From assembly GCA_035473255.1 (NCBI GenBank), contig DATIOK010000018.1:1-36032 (forward strand): DNA of 36,032 bases, read 5' to 3'. Origin of the DNA: JAICYJ01 sp035473255 (GTDB taxonomy: Bacteria > Actinomycetota > Thermoleophilia > Gaiellales > JAICJC01). The notes beneath the pieces were generated by a model that saw only the letters and a list, made by a program, of their open reading frames with translations, was not told the origin of the DNA and did not search any database. Shown here piece after piece: positions 28,788 to 36,010 of this stretch. A program made the position numbers and the translations under genes. Every line of letters begins with the position of its first letter. Positions within the stretch are counted from its first letter, which is position 1.

Positions 28788-30644
28788 CTACGGCGAGAGC
28801 ATGTGCGCGACCAGCCTGTGGCCACCGGCGATGCCACGTATGCGGGCCTGCCCGTACGGGGTGGCCAGCGACCAGTGCATGACCAGGTGCTCGCGAGCCC
28901 CGTCGCCGGTGGTGGTGACGTTCACCGCCACCGCTCCGGTCGAGTAGCGCCAGCGCACCCGGCCGCTCACCCGCAGGCCCGGAAGCCACTGCACCTTGTG
29001 CAGGTGGAACGTGGTGAGATCTCCGCCGCCGTACGACCAGGTGCCGCCGCGCAGGCCGACGCTGGCGCCGTCGTAGTTGACCCGCCACCGCGCGATCACA
29101 TCCGACGCGGTCGCGGCCGCGGCAGCGGCCACGCGGCGCTCGCTGGCCGTTGCGGCATCGCCGGTGTCGGCGGTTGCCGGGCCGACCTGGGCGAGGTTGA
29201 GCGGGAAGCGCCCTACGACGCGCACGGGCGCCGTGTGGCTCCCGCAGGAGGTGTTGCCGGTGTGCAGCGACTTCACGAACCGGGTGTAGATGCGAGAGGC
29301 GCAGTCGTACTGATCGCCCAGCGCCTGCACGTGGTTGACGTTCTGGATCACCACCAGCTTCGAGTTGGGGAAGTTCGATGCCACCTGCTGGGCGTCCTCG
29401 AGCGGCGTGATATTGTCGAGATCGCCGTTCAGGATCAGGGTTGGCACGCTCGGATATGTGGCGCCGGCCGGGATCGGCGGGTCCATCCGCGACGGCGACC
29501 CCGGCCAGTTCACGCAGGCCAGCGCGCCCTCGTTGTCAAGGCCCGTCCAGACGCCGACCGAGAACGGATCGAACGCCGACGCGGGATAGCCGGCGAACGT
29601 CGACTGGGCCGTCCCGGCGCGGGCGGATAGCGGCGTGCCGGCCGGCCACGGCTGCGGGTAGTCGTGGCAGATGACCGACAGGTAGAGCGCCTCCGAGAAC
29701 GAGGTGGGATCGGCGCCGTAGTCGACGTCCAGGCCGTTCTCGGCCACCAGTCGCAGCAGCGGCCGGTTGTCTCCGGCGTGCGACGACGCGATCGCAGCCG
29801 GCAGGTCGCGCAGGACGCCGAGGTTGCCGTAGATGACCTGGATGGTGGTCGCCAACGTGCGCTCGTCCACGACAACGTGCTGCCGGGCGCCGTCGCCGTC
29901 AGGGGCGTTGCCGACGATCGGGTCGGCGCGCACGGATCGCACCAGCGCGCGCAGCTGGGAGACCGGATCGCTGACCGGGCAGACCGGCCAGCGGCTGCAG
30001 GCCAGCCGCATCGCCTCCCGGGAGCGCAGGGCGAGGTCGGCGAAGGCCGGGTCGGTGCCTGGGACCGGATAGGTGCTGTCCAGCACCAGCGAGCGCAGCC
30101 GGTGCGGGTAGCGCACGGCGAACGCCTGGGCGGCGTAGGTGCCGTAGGAGTCGCCGTACAGATCCACCGGGCCGGCCCGGATCGCCCGCAGCACGCTGGC
30201 GATGTCCTGCACGGACTGCGAGGTGTCGTAGAACCGGCGCCGTGGTCCCAGCTGCTGGGCGCAGCGGCCGGCGCGGACGTTGTAGTTGGTGACGTGGTTT
30301 GCGAATGCCTTGCAGGCAAGCGCGCCCGAGCGGCCGGTGCCGCGCAGGTCGACCAACAGCAGGTCGCGGTGCTGAGAGACTGGAAGCCACAGCGCGAGGT
30401 AGGAGTCACGGCTCCCGGTCGTCGCGTACCCGGGGCCGCCCTCGATCGCGACGACGGTGGCCGCGGCGGGGTCGCGGCGTTCCTGTCGCAGGTAGTGCTC
30501 GAAGTAGACCCGGATGGTCGGGCCCGTCGGGTTCTGGTGGTCGAGCGGGACGCGCACGAACCCGCAGCGAGCGTGCGCGTGGCCGGCCGGGCAGTGCGCG
30601 CGGATGATCGCCGGCGGCGGAGCGACGTCGGGGGCCAGCAGCAT
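28788..30644 (-). CDS. Alpha/beta hydrolase, tripeptidyl-aminopeptidase/proline-iminopeptidase-like, with C-terminal beta domain
   Basis: A 618-residue serine hydrolase. The N-terminal half resembles SCO7095/TAP-type peptidases: CGFVRVPLDHQNPTG, the oxyanion region VVAIEGGPGYATTGS, LLLVDLRGTGRSG, then the nucleophile S166 in LYGDSYGTYAA. The acid lies in LILNGDLDNITP (D408 or D410) and H438 in VNHVQA. There is no signal peptide at this start, unlike many secreted relatives. Residues 515-618 are an added beta-rich domain (WRVNYDGASVGLRGGTWSYG ... HLVMHWSLATPYGQARIRGI). The ATG at 30644 is chosen because TACCAT ends 6 nt upstream; an earlier start at 30686 would lie over that promoter. Substrate (peptide or ester) unknown. 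Confidence 0.82.
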   Translation of the reverse strand: MLLAPDVAPPPAIIRAHCPAGHAHARCGFVRVPLDHQNPTGPTIRVYFEHYLRQERRDPAAATVVAIEGGPGYATTGSRDSYLALWLPVSQHRDLLLVDLRGTGRSGALACKAFANHVTNYNVRAGRCAQQLGPRRRFYDTSQSVQDIASVLRAIRAGPVDLYGDSYGTYAAQAFAVRYPHRLRSLVLDSTYPVPGTDPAFADLALRSREAMRLACSRWPVCPVSDPVSQLRALVRSVRADPIVGNAPDGDGARQHVVVDERTLATTIQVIYGNLGVLRDLPAAIASSHAGDNRPLLRLVAENGLDVDYGADPTSFSEALYLSVICHDYPQPWPAGTPLSARAGTAQSTFAGYPASAFDPFSVGVWTGLDNEGALACVNWPGSPSRMDPPIPAGATYPSVPTLILNGDLDNITPLEDAQQVASNFPNSKLVVIQNVNHVQALGDQYDCASRIYTRFVKSLHTGNTSCGSHTAPVRVVGRFPLNLAQVGPATADTGDAATASERRVAAAAAATASDVIARWRVNYDGASVGLRGGTWSYGGGDLTTFHLHKVQWLPGLRVSGRVRWRYSTGAVAVNVTTTGDGAREHLVMHWSLATPYGQARIRGIAGGHRLVAHMLSP

Positions 30645-30650
30645 GGAACG

Positions 30651-30656
30651 ATGGTA
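30651..30656 (-). promoter_or_regulatory. -10 box of the alpha/beta hydrolase gene (leaderless start)
   Basis: Reverse-strand TACCAT (30656-30651), 6 nt before the ATG at 30644; no Shine-Dalgarno. Confidence 0.4.
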
Positions 30657-30744
30657 CGTGGTGGCGCCAGGCTTGGCCAGCACCACGACCTGCCTTCGCA
30701 GGAAACGTTAAACCGACCCCAAGCTTCCGCTCATCTCGCATCCG

Positions 30745-30750
30745 TACCGT
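30745..30750 (+). promoter_or_regulatory. -10 box of the small membrane protein-apbE unit (leaderless start)
   Basis: TACCGT at 30745-30750, 6 nt before the ATG at 30757; identical hexamer and spacing to the diguanylate cyclase promoter. Confidence 0.45.
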
Positions 30751-30756
30751 TTGGGC

Positions 30757-31032
30757 ATGGATCCGACCTCGAACGACCAGCCCGGCCGGATGGTCGCCGC
30801 CAGACGCCGTGCCGCACTCGGCAAGGGCGCCCTGGCCGCCGTCGCGGTCGCCGTGTTCGCGGCCGGGATGCTTGCGACCCGCAGCACCGCATCCGGCCAC
30901 TCCCGGCACTCGGCAACACCGCTGACAGCCCCCCGGCAGTTCGCCAACACGGTGCGGCAGAGCTCGCTGCAGTCGGGTTCCATCGCTCCGCCCCAGTCGG
31001 CGCCCCCTCAGGCGAGCACCAGCCAGTCGTGA
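30757..31032 (+). CDS. Small single-pass membrane protein upstream of apbE, function unknown
   Basis: A 91-residue protein. The cytosolic N-terminus is basic (DPTSNDQPGRMVAARRRAAL), followed by one membrane helix (GALAAVAVAVFAAGMLATR, about 24-44). The outside tail is rich in Ser, Gln, Pro and Ala (TPLTAPRQFANTVRQSSLQS ... QSAPPQASTSQS). The ATG at 30757 is chosen over a TTG at 30751 because the -10 box ends at 30750. The gene overlaps apbE by 4 bp and so is the first of an apbE/ferric-reductase operon. I see no FMN-binding domain and no convincing ApbE flavinylation motif, so it is not an obvious flavin acceptor. It may be an accessory or a tether. Confidence 0.65.
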   Translation: MDPTSNDQPGRMVAARRRAALGKGALAAVAVAVFAAGMLATRSTASGHSRHSATPLTAPRQFANTVRQSSLQSGSIAPPQSAPPQASTSQS

Positions 31033-31889
31033 GCGCGCCCCTCCTGCGATTCCGGGCGATGGGCTGCGATGTCCGCGTGGCCGGGGCGACGGCCGCGCAG
31101 GCGCGGCGGATTCACGCGCTGTTCGATCGCCACGAGCGCCGCTTCAGCCGCTTCGTCGACGGCAGCGAACTGAACGCGGTGAACGCCGGCGCCGGCCGGG
31201 CGATCCGCGTGTCCCGCACGTTCGCCGACATGCTGGAGCTGTCGCTGTGGGCCGCCCGCGAGACCGGCGGGCTGGTCGACCCGACGGTCGGCTCGGCCCT
31301 GCGCGCGGCGGGCTACGACCGCGATTTCGAGGACGGCCTCGATAGGCCGGAGCTGCCCGCACCGGCGGTGGCAGGTTGCTGGCACCGGATCGAGGCGCGC
31401 GACCAGCTGCTGCGCGTGCCCGCCGGAGTCGAGCTCGATCTGAACGGCGTGGTCAAGTCGCGTGCCGTGGACGAGGCGCTTGCCTGCCTCGGCGGCGAGG
31501 GCTGGATCTCCGCGGGCGGTGACGTCGCTGCGCGCGGAGCGGTCGACGTGGAGCTGCCCGGGGGCGATGACGTGCGGCTCAAGGCCGGTGGCCTCGCCAC
31601 CAGCGGCCGGGGACGGCGCACCTGGCGCCGCGGCGGACGGCAGCAGCACCATCTGATCGATCCCCTCACCGGCCGGCCATCGCGGACGCGCTGGCAACAG
31701 GTGACGGTGTCTGGCGCCACGTGCCTGGATGCCGATGTCGCCGCCAAGGCGGCATTCCTGCTGGGCGACGAGGGACCGGACTGGCTGGACGAACGCGGCC
31801 TGCCCGGCCGCTTCCTGTGCGCGGACGATCGGGCCGTCACCAACCGCTCGTGGCGAAGGTCGCTGGAGCGTGCCCTTGTATGCACCTGA
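31029..31889 (+). CDS. apbE: FAD:protein FMN transferase (ApbE family)
   Basis: Attaches FMN covalently to Thr/Ser of extracytoplasmic redox proteins. A 286-residue protein from a GTG at 31029 (overlapping the previous stop, GTGA). Motifs in order: RFRAMGCDVRVAG, FDRHERRFSRFVDGSELNAV, ARETGGLVDPTVGSALRAAG, ELDLNGVVKSRAVDEAL, GWISAGGDVAARG, LATSGRGRRTW, HLIDPLTGRPSR and VTVSGATCLDADVAAKAAFL. All are typical ApbE elements, including the metal-binding Asp in the last. No signal peptide or lipobox is evident, so the protein may stay inside or be a short-form ApbE. It overlaps the next membrane gene by 10 bp, linking it to an electron-transfer role. Confidence 0.9.
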   Translation: MSAPLLRFRAMGCDVRVAGATAAQARRIHALFDRHERRFSRFVDGSELNAVNAGAGRAIRVSRTFADMLELSLWAARETGGLVDPTVGSALRAAGYDRDFEDGLDRPELPAPAVAGCWHRIEARDQLLRVPAGVELDLNGVVKSRAVDEALACLGGEGWISAGGDVAARGAVDVELPGGDDVRLKAGGLATSGRGRRTWRRGGRQQHHLIDPLTGRPSRTRWQQVTVSGATCLDADVAAKAAFLLGDEGPDWLDERGLPGRFLCADDRAVTNRSWRRSLERALVCT

Positions 31890-32863
31890 CGTCGAACCCG
31901 ATCGACTGGTACGCGGCCCGCGCGGCCGGCATCGCCGCCTACGTGCTGCTGACCGCGGTGATCGCGCTCGGACTCGCCCTGGCCGGCAAGGCGCCGGGCC
32001 GGCGCTGGCGGGGGTGGCCGATGTTCGCGGTGCAGGACGTGCACCGCTACGGCGGCCTGCTGGTGGGAACGTTCATCGGCATCCACGTCGTCACGATCGG
32101 CATCGACTCCTTCCTGCCGTTCTCGCTGACACAGCTGGCGGTGCCGCTGGCGGCCGGCTACCGGCCGATCTGGACAGGCCTCGGCATCGCGGCGGCCGAG
32201 CTGCTGCTGGCGCTGGCGATCACCAACCACTACCGCGGGCGGATGTCCCACCGCTGGTGGCGGCGGGCGCACTACGGGAACTTCGTCGTGTGGGCGGCGG
32301 TCACGCTGCACGGGATCGGGGCGGGCACCGACAGAAACGCACCGTGGATGCTCGCGATCTACATCGTCTCGACGACGCTGGTGGTGTCGCTGGTGCTGTG
32401 GCGGGTCGCGGAGCGGCCGGGCGCGCCGGCACGGCTGCTGACCCGGCGCCTGCTGGTCGTCGCCGCGGTGTCGGCGGCCGTGATCGTGGGCCTGGCGCTG
32501 GGGCCGCTGCGCGTCCACTCCCACCGGTGGAACGCGGCCAGCTTCGACGACCATCTGAGCGGGCGGATCCTGCAGCAGCAGGGATCCGACGTGGCGCTCG
32601 TGTCCATGACCGGCGTCGGGCAGGGCAGCCAGAACGTCCTGGTGCGGGCCGACCTGCTGGTCCGTTCCACCAGCCTCCAGGCGACCACGTTCCAGATGGA
32701 GTACCTGCCCAGCGGGGTGGTCTGCAAGGGGAAGGTGACGGCGGTGCGGCCGCTGGGCTTCGACGGCGCCTGCACGACCGGCGGGGTGCAGCGACACGTG
32801 GTGGCCAACTGGCGGCTGACCCATGATGGGCTGCTGTCGGGGCGGGTCACCGCGCACACCTGA
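31880..32863 (+). CDS. Ferric-reductase-like heme membrane protein with extracytoplasmic tail domain
   Basis: A 327-residue protein starting at the ATG at 31880, inside the apbE 3' end. It has about six membrane helices with histidines placed as heme ligands: VQDVHRYGGLLVGTFIGIHV (two His about 14 apart) and RRAHYGNFVVWAAVTLHGIG (two His about 14 apart). This is the bis-heme arrangement of the ferric reductase-like/MsrQ family. After the last helix (VAAVSAAVIVGLALGPLRV) come about 110 residues (HRWNAASFDDHLSGRILQQQ ... GGVQRHVVANWRLTHDGLLS) likely outside the membrane, beta-rich and with a Cys pair. There is no FAD/NAD domain, so electrons must come from elsewhere; the overlapping apbE suggests an FMN-carrying partner. 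Confidence 0.83.
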   Translation: MHLTSNPIDWYAARAAGIAAYVLLTAVIALGLALAGKAPGRRWRGWPMFAVQDVHRYGGLLVGTFIGIHVVTIGIDSFLPFSLTQLAVPLAAGYRPIWTGLGIAAAELLLALAITNHYRGRMSHRWWRRAHYGNFVVWAAVTLHGIGAGTDRNAPWMLAIYIVSTTLVVSLVLWRVAERPGAPARLLTRRLLVVAAVSAAVIVGLALGPLRVHSHRWNAASFDDHLSGRILQQQGSDVALVSMTGVGQGSQNVLVRADLLVRSTSLQATTFQMEYLPSGVVCKGKVTAVRPLGFDGACTTGGVQRHVVANWRLTHDGLLSGRVTAHT

Positions 32864-32913
32864 TCGGAGGCGCTCGGGTCCGGTACGTTGCCGGGTACCG
32901 ATCGGAGGATCAG

Positions 32914-33114
32914 ATGAGCGGCGAGCAGTATCTCCACTGGCACGACGGCGTCGAGTTCGATGAGGCCACGCAGGCGTGGCGCGGCTACATCGAGGACAAC
33001 AACTTCAGGTCGAACAAGCACCTGACCGAGCAGACGTTCGACGACAAGGGCGACGCGATCGTGGCTGCAAGCAAGATGCTGTCCGAAGCGCGAAAGGGCC
33101 GTCCGCCCGCCTAG
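32914..33114 (+). CDS. Small soluble protein, function unknown
   Basis: A 66-residue protein starting at the ATG at 32914, with a strong GGAGG Shine-Dalgarno 6 nt upstream. It is acidic and aromatic in the first half (MSGEQYLHWHDGVEFDEATQ AWRGYIEDN) and helical in the second (DDKGDAIVAASKMLSEARKG). The strand-strand-helix pattern resembles small fold units of DUF1508/YegP size, but without a recognisable signature. It is 50 nt downstream of the ferric-reductase gene and probably ends that transcript or begins a new one. The start is well defined; no function can be given. Confidence 0.65.
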   Translation: MSGEQYLHWHDGVEFDEATQAWRGYIEDNNFRSNKHLTEQTFDDKGDAIVAASKMLSEARKGRPPA

Positions 33115-33206
33115 GGCTGCGGTCGGTCGGCGGCACGGCCCCCACCGGACATACCGCGCGCTCGATCTTCGGCCGCGCCCTGACGACCTACCGGGCGCGC
33201 TTCCGG

Positions 33207-33860
33207 GTGCTGGGCCCGATGGCTCTGCTGGTGTTCTCCATCGGCGGCGTGGCCGACGCGGCCGCACAGCTCGTCGCGGATAGCGTCGCTCACGGGCAAA
33301 CCGGCCGCTGGGGGGCCCTGCTCCGGGCCGGGGCCCTCCTGACGGGCGCGGTCTCGTCGGCCGGCATCGTGTTCTACGGCGGATTGAGCGAGCGGATCGT
33401 GTCGGAGCATCAGCACGGCAAGCGTGCCGCTCCGGTGTCGGAGGTGCTGCGCTCGCTGCCGTGGGTATCGCTGCTCGTGGCCGACGTCATCGTAATCGCG
33501 ATCAGCGTCGGCCTGACCCTGCTGCTCGTGGTGCCAGGGCTGGTCGCGTTCACGCTGATCTCCCTGACCGGGCCGGTTATCGTGATGGAGCGGGCCGGCG
33601 TGGCACGCAGCCTCCTGCGGTCGGCCCGGCTGGTGTGGCCGCGGTTCTGGCTGACGGTCCGCGTGGTGACCATCCCGGTGCTGATCGAATCAGCCGCGCT
33701 GCACGCTCTCTACGTCGTCGGGCTGCCGCACCCGTTCCTGGCCGGCGCCGCCTACGAGGCCGCACTCGGCGTCACGATCGGGGCGCTGGTCGGCCTGGCC
33801 GAGGCGACGCTCGCCATCGACCTCGTCAGCCTCAGCCCGCGGCCAGCGCCTTTGCCTTGA
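33207..33860 (+). CDS. Multi-pass membrane protein (glycerophosphodiester-phosphodiesterase-membrane-domain-like), start uncertain
   Basis: Reading from the first canonical codon, GTG at 33207, gives 217 residues with about five membrane helices: VLGPMALLVFSIGG, GALLTGAVSSAGIVFYGGLS, VSLLVADVIVIAISVGLTLL, LVAFTLISLTGPVIVMERAG and AALGVTIGALVGLAEATLAI. LISLTGPVIVMERAGVARSL RSARLVW resembles membrane domains that follow GDPD enzymes. The coding look continues upstream of 33207 (RSIFGRALTTYRARFRVL, the usual amphipathic first helix of such proteins), but no ATG, GTG or TTG lies between the stop of the preceding gene (33114) and 33207. A CTG at 33117 is the most 5' near-start. The gene's 3' end overlaps the convergent 33832 gene by 29 bp. 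Confidence 0.65.
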   Translation: MLGPMALLVFSIGGVADAAAQLVADSVAHGQTGRWGALLRAGALLTGAVSSAGIVFYGGLSERIVSEHQHGKRAAPVSEVLRSLPWVSLLVADVIVIAISVGLTLLLVVPGLVAFTLISLTGPVIVMERAGVARSLLRSARLVWPRFWLTVRVVTIPVLIESAALHALYVVGLPHPFLAGAAYEAALGVTIGALVGLAEATLAIDLVSLSPRPAPLP

Positions 33861-34233
33861 GCGATTCGTACTCGGACTGGTTGATGGCGCCGCTGTCCAG
33901 CAGCTGCTTGGCCTTCGCGATCTCCTCCGTCGAGCTGGCCGGTGCGACCGATCGGATGTGGTCGTCCAGCTGCTGCTGAACGGCCTGCTGCTCTCTGACC
34001 GCGCGGTCGGTCATGCCGTCGTGGTTGACGAGCAGGTAGATGAACACGCCCAGGTAGGGAACGATGATCACAAAGATCATCCACAACACCTTTTCGAACC
34101 CGCTGGCATCCCGCCGCCGAAACAGATCCGAAAAGACCGTGACCAGCAGCCAGAACCAGATGATCCAGGCAAAGAACACCGCCATCGTCCAGAGCACGTC
34201 CAGGAACGATGGGTAACTGGTGAGCAGCGTCAT
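33832..34233 (-). CDS. PLDc_N/SHOCT-domain membrane protein
   Basis: A 133-residue protein from the ATG at 34233, which has GGGAGGAG a few nt upstream. Two membrane helices (FLDVLWTMAVFFAWIIWFWL and KVLWMIFVIIVPYLGVFIYL) form a phospholipase-D-nuclease N-terminal-like (PLDc_N) hairpin. A charged linker (DRAVREQQAVQQQLDDHIRS) follows, and the C-terminus is a SHOCT domain (AKAKQLLDSGAINQSEYESL KAKAL). This combination is common in actinobacteria; the role is unknown but SHOCT is thought to mediate oligomerisation. The last 29 bp overlap the end of the convergent membrane gene. Confidence 0.82.
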   Translation of the reverse strand: MTLLTSYPSFLDVLWTMAVFFAWIIWFWLLVTVFSDLFRRRDASGFEKVLWMIFVIIVPYLGVFIYLLVNHDGMTDRAVREQQAVQQQLDDHIRSVAPASSTEEIAKAKQLLDSGAINQSEYESLKAKALAAG

Positions 34234-34389
34234 GTTCGAACTCCTCCCGCCGCACACAGCCGGCGCGCCACGACCGCCATCCCGACACCGGGAGACTGCC
34301 GGATTTCCAGGGGAATCACGCTAGATTCGCAGGTCCGACCGCCACGCGCAAGCCGCACCCAGACTCGACGATCGCGGCCGCCCGGTCGG

Positions 34390-34836
34390 CTAGATCAGCT
34401 CCTCCGACTCCACGCGCGGGTGCTGCCGTCGCCGCTGCTCGTCGAGCATCTGGGCTTTCCAGTGGCGGATCGCGTCTCCAAGCTCGAGGTAGGCGTCGTC
34501 GGCATGAGCGGCCGGGATGAACGGCTCGCCCGCGTCGAAGTAGAAGTTCGCACCGGCGGCTGTGATCGCGTCGCCGAGCGCGACCAGCAGCCGGCTGGCC
34601 GCGTCGTCGACGGCCGTCACCGGGTCGTCCGCGACGAACCACACGTCCCGCTGGTCGAGCGTCAGGAGATGTTGAGCCGCCTCGAGCCTGTTGTCGAGTC
34701 GAGGGTCGTCATCCCACATGGCGATCAACGCGGCCAGCAAGCGTCGCCGGGGGTCATCGTCGTTCGCCGAGACGAGCTGTTCGAGCCGCCCCAGCAGCAA
34801 CCGCATCTCAGCATCCACCTGCAAGGGTGTATGCAT
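34390..34836 (-). CDS. Hypothetical soluble protein
   Basis: A 148-residue protein from the ATG at 34836 (MHTPLQVDAEMRLLLGRLEQ); a GTG at 34866 is an alternative start. It is acidic and mostly helical (LLAALIAMWDDDPRLDNRLE; DDAYLELGDAIRHWKAQMLD), with a Trp/Phe-rich middle (DQRDVWFVADDPVTAVDDAA). There are no cysteines, membrane helices or known motifs. I do not recognise it. The 156 bp between this gene and the SHOCT gene start hold no ORF that I can support. It stands alone between regions of different function. Confidence 0.55.
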   Translation of the reverse strand: MHTPLQVDAEMRLLLGRLEQLVSANDDDPRRRLLAALIAMWDDDPRLDNRLEAAQHLLTLDQRDVWFVADDPVTAVDDAASRLLVALGDAITAAGANFYFDAGEPFIPAAHADDAYLELGDAIRHWKAQMLDEQRRRQHPRVESEELI

Positions 34837-34960
34837 GTCCTGGGTGTCATCGAGTGGGCGGTCCACGGCAAGAAGCCAAGTGGTGAAGCAACGGTCAAGC
34901 TAGACCATCACTGCCAGTTTCATGAAAGGCCCGTGTAAGGATTCTTGTCCCGGCGCGAAG

Positions 34961-35527
34961 CTACGACTGCTCCGGGTCGCCGGTGGGGGCTTGCTTGGTG
35001 AGCGGGAGCGCCGCGGCCGCGCCGAGGGCGTACCCGACGAGCACGGCGGCGATAGCCTCTGCCGTTCCCGGCTTCAGGCTCATGTTCCAGGTGATGCCGA
35101 GCACGACCCCGGGATTCGCGAACATGATGATCCAAAGCGTCCGGTCACGGGCCAGCCGACGAGCTCGTGCGTCCAGCGGGCCGGCCTCGTTTTCGTCCAG
35201 CGCGTGCTTGAGCGCCTTGGCACGCGGGCCTGCAACGAGCGGGCCCTGCAGCGTCACCAGCGCGAGGCCGGCGATTGAAACGGCGATCCAGGAGGTGCTC
35301 CACGTCCACCGGTCGTTCGTCAAATACGCGCCGGTTGCGAAGAGTCCCAGGATCGCGGGCGGAAATACCCAACCGGTCTGGTCGGCGAGCGTGGCCCACG
35401 GCGTCGCCTCGATCAGCGACGCAGCCGCACGCAGCCGCACGTAGCACACCCCAACCACTGTGATGCCTCCGACCAGCACGAACACCGACAGCAGGTGCAG
35501 ATACAGAACGACGTCGTAGGCATCCAT
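34961..35527 (-). CDS. DUF2269-like integral membrane protein
   Basis: A 188-residue protein from the ATG at 35527 with four hydrophobic segments: VLYLHLLSVFVLVGGITVVG, VFPPAILGLFATGAYLTN, SWIAVSIAGLALVTLQGPLV and IAAVLVGYALGAAAALPL. An internal charged loop (RAKALKHALDENEAGPLDAR) and WIIMFANPGVVLGITWNM lie between. The LHLLSVFVLVGG opening with a His in the first helix and the four-helix layout resemble DUF2269 and related small membrane proteins that may bind heme or act in redox; this is a loose match. It follows the SRPBCC gene by 15 nt on the same strand, so the two probably form an operon. Confidence 0.65.
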   Translation of the reverse strand: MDAYDVVLYLHLLSVFVLVGGITVVGVCYVRLRAAASLIEATPWATLADQTGWVFPPAILGLFATGAYLTNDRWTWSTSWIAVSIAGLALVTLQGPLVAGPRAKALKHALDENEAGPLDARARRLARDRTLWIIMFANPGVVLGITWNMSLKPGTAEAIAAVLVGYALGAAAALPLTKQAPTGDPEQS

Positions 35528-35542
35528 GGCGCCAGCTGCGCG

Positions 35543-36010
35543 TCAGGTCGCCACGGCGGCCGCTGCGAAGCCTTGGAGGATGCCGGGCCACCCTGAATCG
35601 AAGTGGCCGCGCATCTGATCCATGCCGTCACCGTATGCGTCGAGCCCGCGGTGTTCGAGCTCGACCCGAGTGCGGTCGGTGCCTTCGGGGATGAATCGAA
35701 CCTCGACCTCGGTGACGAGGTCTGCATCGTAGGCCCACTCACCTGTGATCTGCCAGGCGAGCACCAATCGCGAAGGCGGGTCCCACACAAGCACCTTGCC
35801 CCAATCGCACTGGGTGCCGTCGACGTCGCGCTCGTACCAGCGGCCTCCCTCGCGGCCTTCGATCACGGCCTCTTCGAGCTCAGCGCCGCCGATGTGGAAT
35901 TCGCGTGGCCACCAGCGGTCGTGCCCGCTGGTGAAGGTCGCGAACGCATTCTCCTGCGACGTATCGACGGTGATCGAGTGGCGAACGGCGGCGCCTTGTG
36001 CAGGGGGCAT
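35543..36010 (-). CDS. SRPBCC (AHSA1/START-like) domain protein
   Basis: A 155-residue single-domain protein with the helix-grip fold of the SRPBCC superfamily. RHSITVDTSQENAFATFTSG, WWPREFHIGG, EGREGGRWYERDVDGTQCDW, KVLVWDPPSRLVLAWQITGE, VEVRFIPEGTDRTRVELEHR and the long final helix (FDSGWPGILQGFAAAAVA) follow the usual order of AHSA1-type proteins. These bind hydrophobic ligands; the ligand here is unknown. The start ATG at 36010 has AAGGAG 6 nt upstream. Complete in the window. It heads a two-gene unit with the DUF2269-like membrane protein. Confidence 0.85.
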   Translation of the reverse strand: MPPAQGAAVRHSITVDTSQENAFATFTSGHDRWWPREFHIGGAELEEAVIEGREGGRWYERDVDGTQCDWGKVLVWDPPSRLVLAWQITGEWAYDADLVTEVEVRFIPEGTDRTRVELEHRGLDAYGDGMDQMRGHFDSGWPGILQGFAAAAVAT

